A stretch of 13,900 bases of DNA. Origin: an uncultured Porphyromonadaceae bacterium (GTDB lineage Bacteria > Bacteroidota > Bacteroidia > Bacteroidales > Muribaculaceae). Of this stretch, positions 1-5,587 are shown one piece after another. The stretch lies in contig CABQCA010000050.1 in assembly GCA_902462525.1 (NCBI GenBank), forward strand, positions 1 through 13,900, written 5' to 3'. Within the stretch, counting starts at the first letter, position 1, and every line of letters begins with the position of its first letter. Position numbers and translations under genes: made by a program. Below the pieces are notes generated by a model, which did not search any database, had not been told where the DNA came from, and saw only the letters and a list, made by a program, of their open reading frames with translations.

Positions 1-27
1 TGTTTCCGTGTTTTTCAGACAGCTTAG

Positions 28-57
28 ATGGGAAACATGGGAAACATGGGAAACATG
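28..57. repeat. Short tandem repeat, 9-bp unit ATGGGAAAC x3 plus partial
   Basis: Three perfect head-to-tail copies of ATGGGAAAC at 28-36, 37-45 and 46-54 are followed by a partial ATG at 55-57. The left edge of the window (1-7, TGTTTCC) is the inverted complement of part of the unit, so the RNA could fold back over about 7 bp. The repeat lies upstream of the udk promoter, and no convincing gene overlaps it. Frame 3 is open from the window edge to the TAG at about 126-128, but the product is low-complexity (GKH repeated) and resembles nothing I know. The function is unknown; the array could extend to the left of the window. Confidence 0.85.
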
Positions 58-181
58 CAGCTCCTCACCCTACATATTTTCGGTTTTCCCGGTTTTATAA
101 GAGTAAGTGGAAAATCGCCGTGAATTAGGCCGCATGACATCTTTTGTTCGCCGTAAAATGCTCGGTTCGGGAAAATTTCGC

Positions 182-189
182 TAAATTTG
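182..189 (+). promoter_or_regulatory. Probable Bacteroidota -7 promoter element for the udk-lptB cluster
   Basis: TAAATTTG is an exact match to the Bacteroidota -7 consensus TAnnTTTG. The expected -33 TTTG lies at about 157-162, where only a weak AATG (157-160) is seen, so the upstream box is poor. Transcription would begin near 194-197, leaving about 20 nt before the udk ATG at 216. This excludes an upstream TTG at 144, in frame with udk, as the real start because it would lie upstream of the transcript. Confidence 0.55.
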
Positions 190-215
190 CGGTTAAATAT
201 AAAAAGACAGATACG

Positions 216-863
216 ATGCTTGTTATTGGTATTGCCGGCGGAACCGGCTCAGGCAAAACAACGGTGGTGAACAAAATTATAGCCAGCCTGCCCGAAGGTG
301 AGGTCGTTGTGATGCCACAGGACTCTTACTATAAGGATTTGAGCCATCTCGCTCCGGCCGAGCGCTCGAAAGTGAACTTCGACGAGCCTGCAGCTATCGA
401 GTGGACTCTTCTTGTGCAGCAGCTCAAGGAGCTCAAAGCCGGCAAAACCGTCGAAATGCCCACATATTCCTACCTCACATGTACACGCCAGGCCGAAACG
501 GTGACCGTTGCGCCGTCGGACGTTGTGATAGTGGAGGGCATTCTGGTGCTTACCGATCCGGTGCTCCGCAGTATGCTTGATGTCAAGGTCTTTGTCGACG
601 CCGATGCCGACGACCGTCTTATCCGTGTCATAGCCCGCGACTGCATAGAGCGTGGCCGCACGCCGCAGATGGTCATCGACCGTTATGCCGATGTGCTCAA
701 GCCGATGCACAGCATGTATATCGAGCCGTCGAAGCGTTTCGCCGACCTTATAGTGCCTCAGGGCGGCAGCAACATCGTGGCCATCAATCTGCTCACCGAC
801 TACATAGAGAGCCGTCTGCGCCACGGGGCGTGCCGTGTGGAACATGACTGTTATAACGACTGA
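216..863 (+). CDS. udk: Uridine kinase
   Basis: This 215-residue protein of the P-loop uridine/cytidine kinase family phosphorylates uridine and cytidine to UMP and CMP in the cytoplasm (pyrimidine salvage). It starts with a Walker A loop GGTGSGKT at residues 8-15. PQDSYYKDL follows at about 34-42, then NFDEP, the nucleoside-site segment PTYSYLTCTR, the Walker B-like VIVEGIL, and VDADADDRLIRVIARD, which resembles the lid region with arginines contacting phosphate. The length fits the family (about 205-215). I chose ATG 216 because the family begins M-[IL]-IGIAGGTG and because a promoter -7 box lies at 182-189, within the region a longer TTG start would include. The C-terminal tail (HGACRVEHDCYND) is slightly longer than I expect. 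It is the first gene of the cluster, followed by a 43-nt gap to lptB. Confidence 0.95.
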   Translation: MLVIGIAGGTGSGKTTVVNKIIASLPEGEVVVMPQDSYYKDLSHLAPAERSKVNFDEPAAIEWTLLVQQLKELKAGKTVEMPTYSYLTCTRQAETVTVAPSDVVIVEGILVLTDPVLRSMLDVKVFVDADADDRLIRVIARDCIERGRTPQMVIDRYADVLKPMHSMYIEPSKRFADLIVPQGGSNIVAINLLTDYIESRLRHGACRVEHDCYND

Positions 864-866
864 TTC

Positions 867-906
867 TTCCCCATATCCTCCTAACTTCATAACCTCCTAA
901 TATACA
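867..906 (+). repeat. C/T-rich 8-nt periodic array abutting the lptB start
   Basis: From 867 the gap between udk and lptB can be read as five consecutive 8-nt units: TTCCCCAT, ATCCTCCT, AACTTCAT, AACCTCCT and AATATACA, ending immediately before the ATG at 907. The shared skeleton is about AAYYTCMT. CCTCCTAA occurs at 877-884 and 893-900, exactly 16 nt apart. ACCTCCT equals the core of the 16S rRNA 3' tail (the anti-Shine-Dalgarno sequence itself, not its complement). A related array sits before the next gene (1837-1895). Its function is unknown; it occupies the place where a leader or ribosome-binding region should be. Confidence 0.7.
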
Positions 907-1818
907 ATGGGACTGATTTCGAAATTCCGCAACCGCGACACTGAGAACGCCGCGACACCGAATCCGTTTGAAATGCCCGAGGCCGTCGACCCCGGCATCG
1001 CCGAACCGCTGCCCGCCGAATCGCCGGAAATGATAGAGGCCGAGAAAGTGGTCGAAACCATGGAGGAGGGCAAGATGGTGCTCCGCACCGACAATCTTGT
1101 CAAAAAGTACGGCAAGCGGACTGTGGTCAACCATGTGTCGATCGATGTGACGCAGGGTGAAATCGTTGGCCTGCTCGGCCCTAACGGCGCCGGAAAAACC
1201 ACCACATTCTACATGACTGTCGGACTGATTCAGCCCAATGAAGGCCGGATATTTCTCAACGACATCGACATTACCGGATTTCCGGTGTATAAACGTGCTC
1301 AGAACGGCATCGGCTATCTGGCGCAGGAAGCGTCGGTTTTCCGCAAACTCAGTGTGGAGGATAATATCCGTGCCGTGCTCGAAATGACACCCATGAGCAA
1401 AGAGGAGCAGCGCGACAAGCTCGAAAGCCTTATCGCCGAATTCCGCCTGCAGAAGGTGCGCAAAAACCTTGGCGACCAGCTGTCGGGCGGCGAACGCCGG
1501 CGCACCGAGATTGCCCGCTGCCTGGCTATCAACCCGTGCTTTATAATGCTCGACGAACCTTTCGCCGGTGTCGACCCCATAGCCGTGGAGGATATTCAGT
1601 CGATAGTCTATAAGCTGAAAGACAAAAACATAGGCATTCTCATCACCGACCACAACGCTCAGGAAACGCTGCGAATTACCGACCGTGCCTATCTGCTGTT
1701 CGAGGGCCGAATCCTGTTCCAGGGTACATCGGAGCAACTTGCCGAAAACCCCGTGGTCCGCGAAAAATATCTCGGACGCGACTTCGTGTTCTACCGTAAG
1801 CGTCTGGGCGAAGAATGA
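907..1818 (+). CDS. lptB: LPS export ABC transporter ATPase LptB, N-terminally extended
   Basis: LptB is the cytoplasmic ATPase of the LptB2FG transporter, which extracts LPS from the inner membrane and drives it toward the outer membrane. The 303-residue product has Walker A GPNGAGKT (91-98), Q-loop Q140, signature LSGGE (192-196), Walker B FIMLDE (212-217) and H-loop His249. LptB-typical sequence includes YLAQEASVFRKLSVEDNI and SGGERRRTEIARCLA. The family core (about 241-260 residues) begins near MVLRTDNLVKKYGKR, residue 57 (ATG 1075). The preceding 56 residues are an extension rich in Glu and Pro with a short basic start (MGLISKFRNR). ATG 907 is favoured because the frame keeps normal coding character and the start follows directly on the 8-nt array. 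The internal ATG 1075 is preceded by GGAGGAGGG, so a shorter product is possible. The family assignment is firm; the start is less so. Confidence 0.93.
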   Translation: MGLISKFRNRDTENAATPNPFEMPEAVDPGIAEPLPAESPEMIEAEKVVETMEEGKMVLRTDNLVKKYGKRTVVNHVSIDVTQGEIVGLLGPNGAGKTTTFYMTVGLIQPNEGRIFLNDIDITGFPVYKRAQNGIGYLAQEASVFRKLSVEDNIRAVLEMTPMSKEEQRDKLESLIAEFRLQKVRKNLGDQLSGGERRRTEIARCLAINPCFIMLDEPFAGVDPIAVEDIQSIVYKLKDKNIGILITDHNAQETLRITDRAYLLFEGRILFQGTSEQLAENPVVREKYLGRDFVFYRKRLGEE

Positions 1819-1836
1819 TTCCCATGGGCGAGGTTT

Positions 1837-1895
1837 GTCCGCCCGTCCGCCCGTCCGCCTAATCTCCTAACTTCCTAACCTCCTAATCTCCTGAC
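1837..1895 (+). repeat. C/T-rich 8-nt periodic array abutting the ThiE-like gene start
   Basis: Seven consecutive 8-nt units fill most of the lptB to ThiE-like gap. There are two copies of GTCCGCCC (1837-1852), then GTCCGCCT (1853-1860), AATCTCCT, AACTTCCT, AACCTCCT and AATCTCCT (1861-1892), then GAC and the ATG at 1896. The period never slips, although the first four bases of the unit change from GTCC to AAYY midway, so this is one array with two sub-families. The second half matches the array before lptB (867-906). No promoter consensus TAnnTTTG is seen here. Whether it acts in translation, RNA processing or transcription cannot be told from the sequence. Confidence 0.8.
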
Positions 1896-2453
1896 ATGAT
1901 ACAGATATTGATTGAAATAAACGACCGCTTTTCCCTTTCGGAACTTGCCCAGATGGCCATAGAGGGCGGTTGCGGCTGGCTGGTACTGTCCGACGGAATA
2001 CCTGCCGATGAAAAACGCGAGCATTATCCCGCTATCGTCGACATGTGCCGCGAGGCCGGCGTGATGCTCACCGCCACTGCCGACATCGAAGCTGTACGCG
2101 AGTATGGCCTTCACGGAGTTTTTCTGCCCATAGGATCGCAGTCGCCGGTGAAAGTGCGTCAGGACCTTGGTGCCGAGGCTGTCATCGGTGCTGAAATAGG
2201 CGCTGCCGGCACCGCTGCCGAGCTCGAACGTGCCGACATCGACTATGTGGCTCTCGCCGACGCCGCCCTTATAGCCGCGATTCGGGAAGGAGGCTGCAAA
2301 ATTCCCGTTGTTGCTTACTGCGATGGTGCGGAGGCCGATACGGTCAGACGTCTCATAGCCGATGGCTACACCGGCGTATGCTGCAGCGGCCTTTACAAGG
2401 CCGAAGATCCTGAAAAAGCTGTAGAAGAGCTGCTCAAGGCTCTCGCCGGCTGA
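1896..2453 (+). CDS. Degenerate thiamine-phosphate-synthase-like (ThiE/TenI superfamily) protein
   Basis: This 185-residue protein has the beta/alpha pattern of the TMP-synthase/TenI TIM-barrel superfamily. The best matching stretches are CREAGVMLTATADIEAVREYG (about 51-71, where ThiE has a strand then the ND metal/pyrophosphate motif), HGVFLPIG (73-80, where ThiE has DGVHLGQ.D), IPVVAYCDG (136-144, where ThiE has PVVAIGGI) and a C-terminal GYTGVCCSGLYKAEDPEKAVEELLKAL. The Asn-Asp pair, the GQ.D motif and the GG phosphate-binding turn of true ThiE are replaced, so thiamine phosphate synthesis is doubtful. No thiamine genes are nearby. It lies between lptB and a membrane protein, 4 nt before the next start. 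It may have another ligand or be a divergent TenI-like protein. The fold call is moderate and the function unknown. Confidence 0.7.
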   Translation: MIQILIEINDRFSLSELAQMAIEGGCGWLVLSDGIPADEKREHYPAIVDMCREAGVMLTATADIEAVREYGLHGVFLPIGSQSPVKVRQDLGAEAVIGAEIGAAGTAAELERADIDYVALADAALIAAIREGGCKIPVVAYCDGAEADTVRRLIADGYTGVCCSGLYKAEDPEKAVEELLKALAG

Positions 2454-2457
2454 AGAT

Positions 2458-3504
2458 ATGGCTAAGGAGCTGTCGAAAACACTCTGGAAGACGGCCTTGC
2501 CTCTGATTTTCGGCGCAGGGGTCGCTTTCTGGCTCGTAAAGAAGGACATCGACGTGGAGACTCTCCGGAGTATTCCTCTCGATGGCCGTACGTTGCTGTG
2601 TCTGGGGCTTACGCTGCTTGCCGTTTTCGGCCGTGACTTCGGTCTTGCATGGCGTTTTCATACCATAGCGGCCGGCGATCTCACATGGAAGCGGGCTTTC
2701 CGCACCGACATAATGTGCGCTTTCACCTCGGCAATCACACCGTCGGTTGTCGGTGGCAGCGCTCTTGCTATCTTTTATCTCAACAGAGAGGGAATAGGCA
2801 TAGGCCGTGCGACATCGCTGACTCTGACCACGCTCTTTCTCGACGAATTGTTTTTCGTCATTTTCTGCCCTGTAATCGTGCTTCTGATACCGCTGTCCGA
2901 CCTTTTCAGTGCCGGCGCAGCCGAGAGTGACGGTATCCGCACCTTTCTTGGAGGCATCGAGATTGTGTTCTGGCTGGTGTACGCGGGCATAGTGATATGG
3001 ACAGCAATTCTTTACACCGCCATCATTGCAAAGCCTGAAAGCACAAGCCGCGTTCTTACGAAAATAGCAGGCTGGCGTGTCCTGAGGCGTTTTTCCGGTA
3101 AAATCCGAATTACAGCCGACAATATGGTGGCAACCTCCGAATGGGTGAAAGGCCGCGGTGCACGCTGGTGGGTGAATGTGTTCGGCTCTACGGTGCTGTC
3201 GTGGTTCTCTCGCTATCTTGTAGTGAACTTTCTCTTTATGGCCTTTGTGCCGTCGGCTTCGCAGGTGCTTGTGTTCGCACGCCAGTTTGTGGTGTGGGTT
3301 GTTCTCATGGTGAGCCCGACACCCGGCGGCAGCGGCATCAGCGAATGGCTTTTCGCCACCTACTACGGCGATCTTATCGGTAATGCGGGTATGGGGGCGG
3401 TGCTTGCCCTGATGTGGCGTCTGATGAGTTATTACATATATATTATAGCCGGTTGCTCTCTGCTGCCGGGCTATTTCGGTGAAAAAAGAAAATTCAAATC
3501 ATGA
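2458..3504 (+). CDS. Lysylphosphatidylglycerol synthase transmembrane region / UPF0104 family membrane protein
   Basis: This 348-residue polytopic inner-membrane protein has roughly eight hydrophobic segments (about 12-27, 44-58, 85-107, 124-146, 167-190, 240-263, 274-287 and 313-335). It carries the two re-entrant-like motifs typical of the UPF0104/MprF flippase-domain family: TPSVVGGSALAIFYLNREG (94-112) and SPTPGGSGISE (286-296). The family includes the flippase half of MprF, without its aminoacyl-transferase domain, and proteins next to polyprenyl- or glycolipid-handling genes. Transport or flipping of a lipid or lipid-linked sugar is inferred from the family, and the substrate is not known. 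Its start is 4 nt after the ThiE-like stop, and its stop overlaps the NfeD start by ATGA (3501-3504), so translation is probably coupled. It ends in a basic tail, GEKRKFKS. Confidence 0.88.
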   Translation: MAKELSKTLWKTALPLIFGAGVAFWLVKKDIDVETLRSIPLDGRTLLCLGLTLLAVFGRDFGLAWRFHTIAAGDLTWKRAFRTDIMCAFTSAITPSVVGGSALAIFYLNREGIGIGRATSLTLTTLFLDELFFVIFCPVIVLLIPLSDLFSAGAAESDGIRTFLGGIEIVFWLVYAGIVIWTAILYTAIIAKPESTSRVLTKIAGWRVLRRFSGKIRITADNMVATSEWVKGRGARWWVNVFGSTVLSWFSRYLVVNFLFMAFVPSASQVLVFARQFVVWVVLMVSPTPGGSGISEWLFATYYGDLIGNAGMGAVLALMWRLMSYYIYIIAGCSLLPGYFGEKRKFKS

Positions 3505-4829
3505 AAACAGTCATCCGATTCTTCCTGTCGCTGATTGCCGTTCTGGCAGCAGTTCCGGCGTGGGCCGGTGTTTTCGTAATCCCTGTAGAGACGGAAGTCG
3601 ATATGAGCGCCGTCCACCATTTCCGGCAGGGACTCAACGAGGCCCGCGACCGCCACAGTGAGCTGATAATCTTGAAACTCAACACCTTCGGGGGAGCCCT
3701 CGATGCAGCAGACTCGATCCGCACAGTGCTGATGCGCGAAAGCATACCTACGGTGGCGTTTGTCGACGTGAACGCCGCGTCGGCCGGCGCGCTGATAGCT
3801 CTGGCATGCGACAGCGTCTACATGGCTCCCGGGTCGAGCATGGGGTCGGCTACGGTTGTCAACGGCGCCGGCGAGCCTATGCCCGAAAAGTACCAGTCGT
3901 ACATGAGCACCATGATGCGTGCCACCGCCGAGCATCACGGCAAAAAAGAGCAGGGCGACAGCCTTGTATGGCGTCGCGACCCGGAGATAGCGGCATCGAT
4001 GGTAAATCCGGAAGAGTCGGTGTCGCTGACATCGGAGCAGGCTGTGGCCTGCGGCTATGCCGACGGCGTCGCAGCCGATATTCCTGCCGTGCTCGCCGCG
4101 CTGAACAAGCCCGACGTCGAGGTAGTGTACTACGAAAGTTCGCTTGGCGACGACGTGCTCGGTTTTCTCACTAATGCCGGTGTACGTGCCGTGCTCATAA
4201 TGCTGATACTTGGCGGTATATACATGGAAATGCACACTCCGGGCCTTGGCTTTGCCGCTGCGGTGGCTTTCGTGGCGGCAATTCTCTATTTCCTGCCGAT
4301 GCTTGTGGCCGGCGGTGTTCCGGGCTGGGTGCTCCTTGCCTTCATTCTCGGTGTGGTGCTCATAGCGCTTGAAATATTCGTTATTCCGGGCTTCGGAGTA
4401 TGCGGTGTTTGTGGCATAGCGGCGATAATAGCGGCTCTCATAGGCGCGATGGTGAACAGCGACTCCATATCGGGTGTTGATTTCTCGGCTGTCGGCAACG
4501 CTCTGATTGTGGTCGGAGCCGGCACTGCGATGGCTCTTGCGGCCATACTCTTCCTCACTTCGCGACATGGTCCGAAATGGGTGCGCCGTCACTCCGAACT
4601 GATGACCGAACTCAGCACCGCCGACGGTTTTGTCGGTGTGGACATGACTCCGGCAAAATACATCGGACAGACAGCGACAACGGTGACACAGCTGCGTCCG
4701 GCAGGCAAAATCGCAATAGGGGCCACGGTGTTCGACGCCGTGTCGACCGGACCGTTCATAGCACAGCATAGGACTGTGAAAGTGAAACGCTACGAAAATG
4801 CGCAACTTTACGTAGAAGAAGAAAAATGA
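3501..4829 (+). CDS. NfeD family membrane-bound ClpP-class serine protease (long form)
   Basis: This 442-residue long-form NfeD protein has a signal peptide (about 1-22, AWA before the mature start) and a ClpP/SppA-like protease domain (about 25-205). LNTFGGALDAADS (60-72) takes the place of the usual D-T-P-G-G loop. The nucleophile Ser94 lies in NAASAGALIAL, and the likely general-base Lys130 lies in MPEKYQSYM. Five hydrophobic segments (about 226-352) and a C-terminal NfeD OB-fold (about 386-440, with LRPAGK) follow. Known relatives cleave hydrophobic regions of stomatin-like partners in a Ser-Lys mechanism and are tied to membrane quality control. No stomatin gene is in this window. The Pro of the TPGG motif is Phe here, but the active Ser and Lys are present, so it is probably an active protease. 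It overlaps the genes on both sides by ATGA. Confidence 0.92.
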   Translation: MKTVIRFFLSLIAVLAAVPAWAGVFVIPVETEVDMSAVHHFRQGLNEARDRHSELIILKLNTFGGALDAADSIRTVLMRESIPTVAFVDVNAASAGALIALACDSVYMAPGSSMGSATVVNGAGEPMPEKYQSYMSTMMRATAEHHGKKEQGDSLVWRRDPEIAASMVNPEESVSLTSEQAVACGYADGVAADIPAVLAALNKPDVEVVYYESSLGDDVLGFLTNAGVRAVLIMLILGGIYMEMHTPGLGFAAAVAFVAAILYFLPMLVAGGVPGWVLLAFILGVVLIALEIFVIPGFGVCGVCGIAAIIAALIGAMVNSDSISGVDFSAVGNALIVVGAGTAMALAAILFLTSRHGPKWVRRHSELMTELSTADGFVGVDMTPAKYIGQTATTVTQLRPAGKIAIGATVFDAVSTGPFIAQHRTVKVKRYENAQLYVEEEK

Positions 4830-5587
4830 AAACAGAACCTACATTTATCGCCATAATACCGGCGAGATATGCCTCGACCCGTTTTCCGGGCAAACCGCTT
4901 GCCAAAATCGGCGGCGTAGCGATGATAGAACGTGTCTATCGCCGTGCTCAGCAGTGTTTCAGTGAAGTGGCTGTTGCCACCGACGACGCGCGCATTTCTG
5001 CCGCGGTGGAGGCCTTCGGCGGACGTGCCGTGATGACATCGGCCTCGCACCGCAGCGGCACCGACCGCTGCCGTGAAGCCTACAGTCTTCTCGGAAGCAA
5101 TGCCGATGTGGTTGTGAATATTCAGGGCGACGAACCTTTTATAGCTATCAATCAGCTTAATGCGCTCAAAGAGTGTTTTGCCGACCCGGAGGTGGAAATT
5201 GCATCGCTCGCACGGCCTTTCGACCCTTCGCGCGGCTACGAAGCGCTCGAGAACCCCAATACTCCCAAAGTGGTGCTGAGCAATGATATGTATGCCCTCT
5301 ATTTTTCGCGGTCGGTCATACCGTACGTCCGCGGAGCAGAACGCACCGACTGGCCCGACAAAGCACGCTACTTTACGCACGTCGGTCTCTACGGCTATCG
5401 TGCCGATGTGCTCGCGCGGCTTGGCTCACTGGAGCAGTCGGCGCTCGAGCTCGCCGAGTCGCTCGAACAGTTGCGCTGGCTTCAGAACGGCTACCGCATT
5501 AAAATGGCTCTTACCGACGATCCGACAATCGGCATCGACACTCCCGCCGACCTCGAGGCTGCCGAAAAATATCTCGCTTCGCTATGA
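4826..5587 (+). CDS. kdsB: 3-deoxy-manno-octulosonate cytidylyltransferase (CMP-Kdo synthetase)
   Basis: KdsB activates Kdo with CTP, giving CMP-Kdo and PPi, for addition to lipid A in the cytoplasm. The product has 253 residues, the usual family length. Motifs are IPARYASTRFPGKPLAKI (11-28, CTP loop), ATDD (51-54), SHRSGTDR (74-81, Kdo/base site) and QGDEPFI (100-106, Mg/CTP site). Further on are NPNTPKVV, FTHVGLYGYR, LELAESLEQLRWLQNG and the C-terminal GIDTPADLEAAE. All are as expected for an active enzyme. It starts inside the nfeD stop (ATGA at 4826-4829), and its stop overlaps the M16 gene start (ATGA at 5584-5587). Its presence with lptB marks the cluster as LPS-related. Confidence 0.96.
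   Translation: MKTEPTFIAIIPARYASTRFPGKPLAKIGGVAMIERVYRRAQQCFSEVAVATDDARISAAVEAFGGRAVMTSASHRSGTDRCREAYSLLGSNADVVVNIQGDEPFIAINQLNALKECFADPEVEIASLARPFDPSRGYEALENPNTPKVVLSNDMYALYFSRSVIPYVRGAERTDWPDKARYFTHVGLYGYRADVLARLGSLEQSALELAESLEQLRWLQNGYRIKMALTDDPTIGIDTPADLEAAEKYLASL

Noticed and set aside
3..128. Frame open from the window edge on the + strand to TAG at about 126-128, as a possible 3' end of an upstream gene
   Set aside because: The translation is dominated by the GKH repeat and shows no domain. It cannot be distinguished from non-coding DNA without sequence to the left.
793..1737. 314-codon minus-strand frame opposite lptB
   Set aside because: It is a shadow of lptB, with low-complexity-like composition, no recognisable domain and no promoter or start context.
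3471..4805. 444-codon open frame on the minus strand opposite nfeD
   Set aside because: The + strand holds a full NfeD protein with signal peptide, catalytic residues and coupled neighbours. The minus frame is His/Arg/Tyr-rich and resembles no protein; it is produced by the GC-rich third codon positions of the sense gene.
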